A stretch of DNA of 64,000 nt from Stenogyne calaminthoides. Its lineage: Eukaryota > Streptophyta > Magnoliopsida > Lamiales > Lamiaceae. How positions within the stretch are numbered: the stretch's first letter is position 1; every line of letters begins with the position of its first letter. The notes beneath the pieces were generated by a model. It did no database searches, had not been told where the DNA came from, and was given only the letters and a program-made list of their open reading frames with translations. Positions 49,611-60,056 of this stretch are shown here, one piece after another. Position numbers and translations under genes: made by a program. The stretch is taken from contig JBBCBC010000062.1 in NCBI GenBank assembly GCA_037126765.1, positions 1-64,000 on the forward strand. The letters run 5' to 3'.

Positions 49611-50164
49611 AGAGTCAAATGAATAAAATCATCACCACCTTTTCCATTCTTTTAATTGCAAAATATGTTTTAATTTACATATTTTTTAAAGTGTACAATT
49701 ATAGTTATGATGATTATTTGATGTGTCACACGATATTTTTTTTAGTTGGACATTAGCGCTTTAACACTTTGAAAGGAGTAGGTGTGATTTATGCTAAGTT
49801 GTACCTCATCTTATGCATGAAACCGTCTCATATGAGTTTTTGTCATTTTTTTGAACATATGATTTTTGTTCATAAAAAAAAAAAAATTATCAATCAGATT
49901 CTCTAGTTGATGTATGCGAATTTAACACACCTACAAGAATTAGTATAGTGATAACTCTAAAAATTTAATATTATTTGATTTTTTTAAATAAATGTAATAG
50001 TATTATAATTTTTATGAAATATTACTACATAATTGCAATTAATAGTACTACAACATTACAATTAACAATATTACATCCTACTATAGAAGTACTCATGGAC
50101 CTAATTTTTTATGGAACAGTATTGCGTCATTACACTTGACAGTATTACATCACTACACTTAACA
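49611..50164. other. AT-rich DNA, no gene seen
   Basis: Between 50020 and 50175 there are several copies of a short CAGTATTACA(C/T)-type motif (for example ACACTTAACAGTATTACAC), a degenerate short repeat. Nothing else recognised. Confidence 0.4.
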
Positions 50165-51000
50165 GTATTACACTAAAAAGTTACACTTAAACATACATTT
50201 CACTACTTCTTTTGCCTTGATTAGCATCGAATTAATCATCGGAGCATCATCCTCCTCTTCTTCCCTAACCACGGTATCCACCATTTTGTCATCATCATTA
50301 CAATGGCCAAACACAATAATGATATTGCAGACAAATAATGGAACACAACTTGTTGAAGTTCTCATAATAAACAGAAACACACAAGTATGTCATTGCCAAC
50401 AAAAGTAAGAAAATGAAAAGAAACAAAGAGTGAGAGAGATAGAGAGACCTCTCTTTTTTCTTAACAACAACAGTATATAAGACCATGTGCATAGTAATAA
50501 CTCCACTAGGAAGATCATCAACATATATTTTAGAGTCAACAAGTGTTCCCCATACTCCATAATTAATCTATAAACAAAAAATGACTAGAGGGCTAATCAA
50601 TACTTTAAATATAGTTTGTAAAATAGAAATTACATTAGAAACAGGAAAAGAGAAATCATATTAAAAAAGATTGAAACACCTTTTTGCAAAATCATTGCTA
50701 AGATCCTCATAATCATCTTTTAGCATGAATATCCAAAAACTTAGCAGAAACAGTGTCAAGATCCTCATAATTACCATCACTAAGTATTCAAAATAAACCA
50801 TAAGAACTATTAATTAAATAAAATAAAAGTATTACACTACATAACATAAAAGTATTGCACTAAATAACATCATAATATTACACCTAAATAACATCACACT
50901 ATAAAAAAAATAATCGAACAGGGGGAATTACCAAACATAATCACCAGCAACAACATCATCCTTCACTTTTTTTGGCAGCTTATCAGACCAACTACTACAA
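50165..51000 (-). pseudogene. Remnant of an unidentified multi-exon gene
   Basis: Minus-strand open pieces in consistent order look like exons of one gene: SSWSDKLPKKVKDDVVAGDY (near 50930-51000), DGNYEDLDTVSAKFLDIHAK (near 50720-50785), INYGVWGTLVDSKIYVDDLP and MHMVLYTVVVKKKE (near 50450-50570), and an acidic tail VVREEEEDDAP plus MINSMLIKAKEVV (50165-50270). Composition is protein-like and codon positions look coding, but I do not recognise the family. No start or clean splice chain can be given, so it is probably a decayed or captured gene fragment. Confidence 0.4.
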
Positions 51001-51942
51001 TTTCTTAAATAGTTTCAAAATGTACTTCATAAATTTAGTCGTGTGTGTAATATTTGAAATTGTAACGGTATAAATGAAACAAATGTATAAAATGATAGAT
51101 GGATAAAGCAAAAATATAAAAGTTCATCATGAAATATAATAGTTGCAAAATTTAATTTTTATTATATGATTCTCTAATCATTGTTTGGTATTTAAGATAT
51201 GTGTGTTGATAATGCTTTTAACAAATATTGATCAAAATGTCGGATTGTGCAACGAGATTGATTATTACTAAGTAGGAAGTCATGTACTCAAGGCAAGAAC
51301 CATATCACGAAGTATTTCGTGGTTGATCTTGGCCACTTCAGATCAAATATCATCAATTAAGTTTCAAATGAGACGATTTTCAATTTTTTTCTGCTTCGCA
51401 ATAACGATACATAAAAGTCAAGGTCAATCACTATCCACAGTTGGTGTGTACCTTTCCAAGCCAATTTTACATAGGGTCAACTATGGTAAATTATTATTTT
51501 AAGGTCGTAATTTGGGGTTGGGGTGGGGTGGGGTGGGGTGGTAATTTAAGGACAATAAGTTTCAATTTGGGAAAAATATGAAATTGACATTTTTTTTCTA
51601 GCAAAAGTAGGGTATTAACTTTTTTTGGGTAAAAATAGGACAGTATCTTTTATTTTGGCAAATATAGGTAATTTTTTTCAAACCGACAGACCTAAAATTT
51701 TTAAAACTTACGGGCCTAATTTTGCGGAAACTTAAAATTTACTAGCCTAAATTTACGTAAACTAAAAACTTACAAGCCTATTTTTGTCAAACTAAAATTA
51801 CCTAACTATTTTATTTTGAGAGAAGGAGTGCTGATAATGCTTCTTAGAAATATTGATCAAATTTTAGGTTTGTGCAACGAGTCAATGACATGAGGTTGGT
51901 AGTCACAAAACTTGAAAATCATATTTTTGAAGCAGAAGTAAT
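51001..51942. other. Intergenic DNA with a G-rich run
   Basis: Mostly AT-rich. Near-repeats of the type ACCTAAAATTTTT...ACTTACGGGCCTAA occur at 51690-51790. The segment 51225-51260 is partly repeated at 51830-51880 (AATATTGATCAAA, GCAACGAG). No gene recognised. Confidence 0.4.
51516..51542 (+). repeat. (GGGGT)n run, G-quadruplex-capable
   Basis: Five successive GGGG tracts separated by single T or TT (GGGGTTGGGGTGGGGTGGGG, then TGGGG). This satisfies the usual four-tract rule for intramolecular G-quadruplexes on the plus strand. Confidence 0.85.
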
Positions 51943-52113
51943 TGTTGGGGTTATACTGGAAAATATGCTTTTACTTTGTATAACCAAACTGAATTTCTGT
52001 CTTATTTGCTGAAATAAATTATTTATCACTGATGCTTTAAATATGATTGATGTTACATATATTTACTGCATACCTATTCAATAAATAGTACGTGCTACAT
52101 TGTAGTTAATTTA
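51943..52113 (+). repeat. Copia LTR fragment, start only
   Basis: TGTTGGGGTTATACTGG and the following 170 bases match the start of the Copia LTRs at 5949 and 11271. It stops at GTAGTTAATTTA, where another LTR start follows. Confidence 0.85.
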
Positions 52114-52233
52114 TGTTGGGGTTATACTGAAAAGTATGCTTTTTACTTTGTATAACCAAACTGGATTTCTTATTTATTTACTGAAACAAATTATTAATCA
52201 CATGTTGCATTAAATATGAATGAATGTTATATA
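52114..52233 (+). repeat. Second Copia LTR fragment, start only
   Basis: TGTTGGGGTTATACTGAAAAG followed by 100 bases matching the Copia LTR start, cut at GAATGTTATATA by the LTR of element D. No continuation of this LTR is found to the right within the window. Confidence 0.85.
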
Positions 52234-52842
52234 TGTTGTAACATAGATTTTACGTCTATGCCACAAACAAGTAATTTATGAATTATGAACGAATAATGAA
52301 AAAATACAAAGCACGAACGAATTTGTTGACCCAGTTCGTCCGGAAGGACTACGTCTGGGGGCATACCAAGCCAGGATCATTTTACTATGATATTTCGTGT
52401 ATCTTTCGTCCTCCTTTTTGTGTGGACTTCTTCCTCTTTATATAGAGTTTACAATATACAAATGAACATTAATGGGCCTCTTAATGGGCCTTTGAACATG
52501 GGCTCGTGAAGCCAATCTAGTCTAAGAACATGAAAGTAATGTCGGATTATCTCTTTTGTCTTAAGGGCTTGTCGACTTTGCTTGTGGAGCAACCTCAGGG
52601 GAGGTCGCCCGCTCAGGCAGCCTTCATTCTTCTCTCTCCGACCTTGCCTATGGACCGTCCTCGGGGGAGGTCGCTCGTTAAGGCGAGCCTGATCTTCATT
52701 GCTCGTCGCCAGGTCGCCCTTTGACGGCTGATCTCGGCATCTCATACTCTTCAGCTGAGCTCGGTTCTAGCCGCCACATTATCATCATTTGCCATGTCAT
52801 CATCATTTGCCACGTGGCTGCTGGCCAATTATTATGGCTACA
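52234..52842 (-). repeat. 3' LTR of minus-strand element D
   Basis: On the minus strand it runs TGTAGCCATAATAATTGG...TATGTTACAACA (TG...CA). It is preceded (minus strand) by the purine-rich tract GCTCTTGGGGGTAATTAT (52843-52860). A TATA box (minus TCTATATAAAGAGG) lies near 52437-52445. 609 bp. The partner LTR is not found before 64000, so the element is truncated or extends in a rearranged form. Confidence 0.75.
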
Positions 52843-53209
52843 ATAATTACCCCCAAGAGCGGACTTCGACTTTGTTCGGAGGTCTGTCTTGATCTTTGTT
52901 CAAATAAGAGTTATCTGATTTTTGCCCTTGATGTTGCATTCTTTGCCCCTGTGTATGCTCTGAATGCCTTCATGAGGTCTTAATTGTTCACACTTTGATG
53001 GTAATACTTCTGGTATCAAGTTTGGATCTTCAACTTCAGACTTGGGTGTGTTTTAGTGGGCTCGATTCTCCCTCGTGCCCCCGAGTCAGGGGGTTATTCA
53101 TCTGAGATGGTTATCTGCCGAGATTGAGCTCGTCGAGAGGCTGGGCTCGTCGAGAGTCTTGGTCGCTGGTTCATGCTGCAACTTGGTAGGTATTTGATTT
53201 TCTTTAGTT

Positions 53210-53440
53210 GTCCTCGTACTTTGAGGTGAGCCTCTTTATATGAATCTTTTATGTGCTCGTACTTCGAGGTGAGCCTCTCTGTCTGAAGTCTTTTTTCAGG
53301 CTCGTGCTTGAGGTGAGCCTCTCTGTCTGACGAAGTCTTTTTTCTCTTTCGTGCTTGAGGTGAGCCTCTCAGATGAGTCTTTTTTATGCTCAGATTTGCC
53401 GAGGTGAGCCTCTCGACTGAGTCTTTTTTCAGGTTTCGTC
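53210..53440. repeat. Five-copy tandem repeat, 43-47 base unit
   Basis: GAGGTGAGCCTCT recurs at 53223, 53266, 53310, 53357 and 53401, each followed by GAnTCTTTTTT-like sequence and CTCGTGCTT. The core GAGGTGAGCCTC is itself a near palindrome. Confidence 0.9.
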
Positions 53441-53869
53441 GATGACCATTTTCGGTCGAAAGTGTTCGCGACTTGATGTAATTAGCCTTTGGGCCTTCCG
53501 TCAATGAAACTCATTTCTTTTTCTACCTTTAGCATGCCGACTTGATTTCCTTATGCGACTTTAAAATTTCATACGTTCTTCCGTCTTATTTGGATGCGGC
53601 TTATTTACGAACTTTTGCTTAGTCATCTTACAAAGTCGGGGGAGGACCGCACCTACTAGGGTGGCGATCTCGCCGCCAGTATGTCGAAAGTCATACCTCG
53701 GGGGTTCGATGTTTATTCATGCGACCTCCTTTGGTTTAACACCCAGGAATTATGAAAATAAAGGTAACATTTTGTTTGACTTGGCCAAACTAATACAAAG
53801 TTGCGACTTCTATTGGCTTGTGATGGATAAAACTAGTGAATCTCACCAAACAGGCAGAGAGCCGATGCC

Positions 53870-55019
53870 GAAGAGGCGGGCCGGTCGACGCCAATGAAGG
53901 CGGACAAAGTAATCGCCAAGAAGGCGGAAAGTTAACGCCGAAAAGGCGGGCGGGTCGACGCCAATAATGGCGGATGATCTCATTGCCGAGAAGGCGAAGA
54001 ATACTTCGCTAAATTGACGAAATACACCTCGCCGAGATAGCTGAAAGCTGACGCCAAAAAGGCAGGCGGGTCGATGCCAATAATGGAGGACAATCTCATC
54101 GTCGAGAAGGCGGAGAATACTTCGCTAAATAAGCGGAATACACCTCGCCGAGATAGAGGAAAGCCGACGCTGAAAAGGTGGGCGGGTCGACGCTAATAAT
54201 GGCGGACAATCTCATCGCCGAGAAGGCGGAGAATACTTCGCTAAATCGGTGGAATACACCTCGCCGAGATAGTGGAAAGCCGAAGTCGAAAAGGCGGGCG
54301 GGTCGACGCCAATAATGGCGACAAAGTCATCGCCAAGAAGGCAGACAAGTCAGCGCCGACAAAGGTACTTCGTTTACCTCGGCGAGGTGGCAGTCCATGC
54401 CGGCGAAGGCAGCATTTATCTCATCACCGAGAAGGCGGAGAATACTTCGCTAAATCGGCAGAATACACCTCGCCGAGATAGCGGAAAGCCGATGCCAAAA
54501 AGGCGGGCGGGTCGACGCCAATAATGGCAGACGATCTCATCGCCGAGAAGGCGGAGAATACTTCACTAAGTCGGCGGAATACACCTCGCCGAGATAGCGG
54601 AAGGTCGACGCCGAAAAGGTGGGCGGGTCGACGCCAATAATGGCGGACAAAGTCATCACCAAGAAGGCAGATAACTCACCGCCGACAAAGGCGACTCGCC
54701 GACCAAGAGGTGGCAGGTCCATGCCGATGAAGGCGACGATCTCATCGCCGAGAAGGTGGAGAATACTTTGCTAAATCGGCGGAATACACCTCGCCGAGAT
54801 AGCGGAAAGCCGATGCCAAAAAGGCAGGCGGGTCGACGCCAAAATTGGCGGACGATCTCATCGCCGAGAAGGCGGAGAATACTTTGCTAAATCGGCAGAA
54901 TACACCTCGCCGAGATAGCGGAAAGCCGACGCCGAAAATGATGGCGTGTCGACGCCAATAATGGCGGACAGAGTCATCCCCAAGAAGACGCAGACAAGTC
55001 AGCGCCGACAAAGGCGAAC
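53870..55019. repeat. GC-rich 116 bp minisatellite with long/short higher-order pattern (left block)
   Basis: The marker CCAATAATGG (with small variants) stands at 53961, 54077, 54193, 54309, 54518, 54634, 54839 and 54955. Spacings are 116, 116, 116, 209, 116, 205 and 116. The long units contain an extra 90-odd bases (AGGTGGCAG, TCCATGCCG, GACAAAGTCATC). Each unit is full of short inverted words such as CGCCGAGAAGGCGG and CACCTCGCCGAGATAGCGG. The unit is not a multiple of three and shows no conserved frame. Confidence 0.92.
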
Positions 55020-55024
55020 CAAGC

Positions 55025-56260
55025 TGATGGTCCCGGTGGGAAAACCTATTTTGCGCGTGCGGAAGCAAGACGTTTTAATTTCGGTGCATATAAAACAGGG
55101 ATGAGGGCAGAGTGCTCCAATTTTTTAACTTTTGAGCTCGTGTGTGTGCTTTGCTTATAAACGAATGCGTATGACAAGTATAAACATAAAGCAGTAAACA
55201 ACACAACAATATATAGTGGTTCGGACAACCAGTCCTACATCCACTCTCCCTCTCTAGGGAAATTCCTTCAAACGGGACTTATCACCCTCCACGGGATTGC
55301 TAATAGATATTTACCGAGCTCACACTCGAACTGGACTTATAACCCTCTCTCGGGTTCGCCTCGGGACTTATCACCCTCCACTTCGGATCGCCTCTGAGAT
55401 GTTTAACGAGTTCACACTCCAATCTGGACTTATCACCCTCACTCGGGTTTGCCTAACAACTACCTCACTTCACCACTTTGGGTTTGGGTTTTGGTGTTGT
55501 CTCCAACTATGGTGAGATTTTCCCTTACAATGGTTTAGCCTCAATCTTGGAGTTGGGAAAATCTCTCTAAGCTATGATACATCATGGGTTGCTTAGATTG
55601 GGTTCTAGAACACTCTTTGAATATATTTGTATATCTATAGACTTGTGTTCTAGGGTGGGAATGCTTTGGCTATAACGCTCTTTTTGGCTCAGTAGCATTG
55701 TTGCTATCTTTTTTCGCACTTCCACTCTTGATAATGAAGGAAGAACTTGTATTTATAGTGTGGATTTGAATATTCTGGACCGGAGAGAGTTACATTCAAA
55801 TCCATACTCTTCTTTGTAAGTTCTGCGGCTTTTCCAGTTGGTTGTCTTCCTCTCGTTGGTCCACGCGTCACCGGATTCCAACGGCTATATTCCTCGGCTT
55901 TTAGTGCCTCGGAACATTCGGGATATCTTGAGCATTCAAGTATATTCTTGAGTCTTCGATAATCTTGTGCCTTGATGTTTCTCCGAGTCTTGAGTTCTCT
56001 GAACCTTGATTTTCTCTGAGCCTTCATTTCTCTCGAGTCTTGAGTTCTCGATATCCTCTTGAGTCTTGATATCTCGATTTCTTCTTGAGTCTTGAAACTA
56101 ACTTTGTTCTATATCTGCCCGACTATACACGGTGCGAGATAATATCCTGAACACTCTAAAACTGAATCCTGATTCATCTATCAAGATTATCCTGAACATG
56201 TCATACTCAGGGGTTTTGGGATCTAATCAAAATCCTCTTTATTAAATTCATTTCCTAACA
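55025..56260 (-). repeat. 3' LTR of element E
   Basis: 1236 bp. Minus strand TGTTAGGAAATG...GGGACCATCA. TATA box on the minus strand (CACTATAAATACAAG, near 55755). It contains several direct CTTGAGTTCTC/CTTGATATCTC-type short repeats (about 55960-56095). It is very similar to the right copy, differing mostly by scattered one- to few-base indels. Confidence 0.92.
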
Positions 56261-58444
56261 ATTTCCCCCTTTTTGATGATGCCAAAACCTATCTTGTTAC
56301 AAACATATAACCTATACTCAGGTTTTAGTTTTTTTACAAGAAAGGTAAATCTCCAATCAATTTAAAAACATTCAACAAATTTCTTTAGTAATGAATCTTT
56401 TCTAAATAGATCATTACTAAATACTTAAGTAATTTCTTATAGCATCATATAGTTTCCCTTATATATGAGCATATAATCAGATCAGAGACATTCAATCAGG
56501 CATATCTAAATAAAAGACATGTAAAAAAGATAATGAGGTATTATCTTTGAGCATAAAGATAAAAGTTTCATTGATTGTATGTTATCAGTTACAGATTACA
56601 ATGAACTTATCAAAGAAATAAAGACACAAACATAAAGAATTACAAGTCTTCAGTCTTCTGTCTTCTGCTCGACTCCTCATTCCTCTTCTTCTACGGACCT
56701 TGTCTGATCAGGCATACTGATACTCATGCTGACTGAGTTCAGTTTCTTCTGATTTCAGACATCCTGACCCTCAGGTCTCTTGTCCTATACTGAGTCTCAG
56801 TCCACTTTATTTACTGAGCCTTCAGTATTCCTTTTCACTCATGCTATCTGATTTCCTTTTTGCTTGATCTGATCAGTTCGACTGATTAGATCAACACATC
56901 TTTAGATCAACATATCAGAATAGCATCAGGTCATCATATCAGGTTAGCATATCAGGTTTATCATATCTGATCTCGATCACGTCTGATCTTGATCAGTCTC
57001 TTTCGCTCATCTTCTGATTTGCAACCTTTTCTTCTGATTTACTGGCTTTATCTTTTCTTCATTTACGATTACGCAAGACTCATCCATTCACTCAGAACTC
57101 ATCTAACTCATCGATCTTGATTAGTCTTGTCTGCAACCTCGTCGATCTCAATCATTTAATTTTGATTCCGTGAGTTCCCCCTCGTTGAAGTTCCCTTTCA
57201 ACCGATATAGACCGATATATATCGATTTGGTGAAGTTTTCAAGCTCGGTGATTTTCTTCATTTGATCGACTTTGTATGTAATCGATTTTTTGTTGACCTA
57301 ATCGATTCTTCTCCGGATTAAGACAATTCTTGGAAAATATTCTTTGCCCGAACTTAGTCTAGAGTAGTAGACTCTCTTCCTAAGTTGGTGCGATTTGACA
57401 TGCGTAGATATCGTCCGATACACTCGATATGTCAATCCGTAATTAACTTTATCCAATTATCGGTCGCGTGATTTCTACACTTCATCCCTTGTGATGCAAA
57501 TTTTTCTAAAATAGGCTTTGAGAACTCAAATTTGCATCTGCGCCCTTGCTTGGCCTCTATAAATTGGACCAATGTTTTACACAACATAACTCATTCACCA
57601 TACATATCTTCTTCGTAGAATCATGTATCTGGTGAACCCTTGTTTCCGTGAGACTTCCGCAAAACACTTTTACCCCTTTTTTCCATGATTTCATCTTCTC
57701 AAATCAACTCTGTTCATCCTTTTTGTTGTTTTCATCATCGTCAATGATTTCACATACGATTGTTGCAAAGCTTCTCTACCACCACGGGGTGGCCAAACTG
57801 CTTGTTGAAATCGAAAAGACACTTCTCCTAACCGTATGCACCTTGTGTGTCTATCGTTATGACGTGACTACCATCAATGGACTTAGTCGAAAATGAACGT
57901 GAGTTTGATATACGATCTTGATCGGACAACGGTGATCTTCCTATATCAAACTCACCCTTTAAACAAATTGGAGCGCCCTTTTGCTCCTCCTAGGGGCTCT
58001 CGCTTAAAAATCCTATTAATGCCGCTCTCACTCCTTGGAGAGTCCATCGGTTTCTTGGCATAGGATTACCTTTTTCAAGCCTCCTCATCTCATAAAGTGG
58101 GGAAAATGAGAGCATCGATTTAAAATCTCTCTTTTCCTCCTCTTAATCACCCCCCAGAGATCGGGTTTGGGTTTGGATGAAGGTTTAGGGATATGGCTTA
58201 AGGGTTTAGGGTTTAGAGTTATGTATTGACCTCCGTGTTTTCTTGCATTTGTAACTTGTAATGTAACCCGACCTTGGGTCTTTATCAATGAAAAGTTCTA
58301 TTATTCCATTGTTGTGTAAAACTTTACATTTCCTTGGTACCGCTTGTTGATATCGGATCGGAGATAGGTTTTAAAAAGAAAAGATCTCGCTTTCGGTAAA
58401 AAACATTGAAAAAGTAATCTTTTGAGCACCGCTTCGATACCACT
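56261..58444 (-). other. Internal region of element E, non-coding
   Basis: It starts (minus strand) with the PBS at 58424-58442. The only sizeable frame near it is 67 codons (58288-58085) without a recognisable domain. The part at 56780-57010 is rich in TCTGATC/ATCAGG words, and 57175-57320 in ATCGATT words. No RNase H, RT, integrase or gag motif. Confidence 0.75.
58424..58442 (-). other. Primer binding site of element E
   Basis: Minus strand TGGTATCGAAGCGGTGCTC, two bases inside the 5' LTR. The first seven bases match the initiator-Met tRNA complement (TGGTATCAGAGC), after which it departs, so the primer tRNA may differ or the site may have drifted. Confidence 0.7.
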
Positions 58445-59661
58445 TGATGGTCCCGGGGAAACCTATTTTTTGTCATGGAAGCAAGACGTTTTAATTTCGG
58501 TGCATATAAAAATGGGGATGAGGCGAGTGCTCCAATTTTTTAACTTTTGAGCTCGTGTGTGTGCTTTGCTTATAAACGAATCGCTGTATGACAAGTATAA
58601 ACATAAAGCGAAGAAACAACACAAAGAATATATAGTGGTTCGGACAACCGGTCCCCACATCCACTCTCCTCTCTAGGGAAATTCCTTCAAACGGGACTTA
58701 TCACCCTCCACGGGATTGCCAATAGATATTTACCGAGCTCACACTCGAACTGGACTTATAACCCTCTCTCGGGTTCACCTCGGGACTTATCACCCTCCAC
58801 GGGATCGCCTACAGATGTTTAACGAGTTCACACTCCAACGGGACTTATCACCCTCACTCGGGTTTGCCTAACAACTACCTCACTTCACCACTGGGTTTGG
58901 GTTTTGGTGTTGTCTCCAACTATGGTGAGATTTTCCCTTACAATGGTTTAGCCTCAATGCTAAGGTTGGGAAAATCTCTCTAAGCTTATGATACATCGTG
59001 GGTTGCTTAGATTGGGTTCTAGAACACTCTTTGAATATATTTGTATATCTATAGACTTGTGTTCTAGGGTGGGAATGCTTTGGCTATAACGCTCTTTGGC
59101 TCTGTAGCATTGTTGCTATCTTTTTCGCACTTCCACTACTGATAATGAAGGAAGAACTTGTATTTATAGTGTGGATTTGAATGTTACCGTTGGAGAGAGT
59201 TACATTCAAATCCATACTCTTCTTTGTAAGTTCTGCAGCTTTTCGCTGGTTGTCTTCCTCTCGTTGGTCCACGTCACCGGATTCCAACGGTATATTCCTC
59301 GACTTGATGCCTCGAACATTCGAGATATATCTTGAGCATTGGTATATTCTTGAGTCTTGATAATTACTTGTGCCTTGATTATTTCTCTCGAGTCTTGAGT
59401 TCTCTGAACCTTCAGTTTTCTCTGAGCCTTGATTTCTCGAGTCTTGAGTTCTCGATATCCTCATCGAGTCTTGATATCTCGATTTCTTCTTGAGTCTTGA
59501 AAACTAACTTTGTTCTATATCTGCCGACTATACAGTGCGATAATATCCCTAACACTCTAAAACCGAATCCTGATTCATCTATCAAGATTATCCTGAACAT
59601 GTCATACTCAGGGGTTTTGGGATCTAATCAAAATCCTCTTTATTAAATTCATTTCCCAACA
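58445..59661 (-). repeat. 5' LTR of element E
   Basis: 1217 bp, TG...CA on the minus strand (TGTTGGGAAATG...GGGACCATCA). It carries the same TATA box (near 59165) and the same short repeats as the left copy. Comparison of the two copies would date the insertion. Confidence 0.92.
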
Positions 59662-59666
59662 CAAGC

Positions 59667-60056
59667 CGACCTCGAAGAGGTGGCAGGTCCATGCCGATGA
59701 AGGCGGATGATCTCATCGCCAAGAAGGCGGAGAATACTTCGCTAAATTGGCGGAATACACATCGCCGAGATAGCGGAAAGCCGACGCCAATAATGGCGGA
59801 CGATCTCATCGTCGAGAAGGCGGAGAATACTTTGCTAAATCGGCGGAATACACCTCGCCGAGATAGCGGAAAGCCGACTCGAAAAGGCAGGCGGGTCGAC
59901 GCCAATAATGGCGGACGATCTCATCGCCGAGAAGGCGGAAGATACTTCACTAAATCGGCGGAATACACCTCGCCGAGATAGCGGAAAGCCAACGTCGAAA
60001 AGGATGGCGGGTCGACACCAATAATAGCGGACGATCTTATCGCCAAGAAGGCGGAA
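59667..60056. repeat. GC-rich 116 bp minisatellite (right block, split off by element E)
   Basis: The array of element D resumes directly after the TSD, inside the long-type unit (GAGGTGGCAGGTCCATGCCG), and runs for about three and a half further units (CCAATAATGG markers near 59786 and 59901, a diverged one near 60019) before ending at GAAGGCGGAAGTG. Confidence 0.9.

Larger units (their letters stand above)
52843..55019 (-). mobile_element. Internal region of element D (left part), non-coding with tandem repeats
   Basis: No gag, protease or pol motif in any frame. It holds a 43-47 base tandem repeat (53210-53440), a unique stretch with several gcgactt-type words (53500-53850), and a GC-rich minisatellite (53870-55019). 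It is interrupted by element E and resumes at 59667. It is best described as a large non-autonomous LTR element (LARD-like). Confidence 0.65.
55025..59661 (-). mobile_element. Complete non-autonomous LTR retrotransposon E with TSD CAAGC
   Basis: Two LTRs in direct orientation (55025-56260 and 58445-59661) flank a 2.2 kb core. CAAGC stands directly outside both (55020-55024 and 59662-59666). On the minus strand the 5' LTR (right copy) is followed, after AG, by TGGTATCGAAGCGGTGCTC, the PBS position. The 3' LTR (left copy) is preceded by AAAAAGGGGGAAAT as purine tract. No gag or pol domain is visible in the core, so it depends on enzymes from another element. Confidence 0.93.

Noticed and set aside
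54272..54524. Open frames across the 116 bp minisatellite that could look like Arg/Lys-rich proteins
   Set aside because: The unit length is not a multiple of three, frames change from unit to unit, and similar frames occur in several phases on both strands.
53870..55019. CRISPR-like array (regular spacing of a short conserved word)
   Set aside because: The sequence between the markers is itself repeated, so there are no unique spacers; this is a plant minisatellite.
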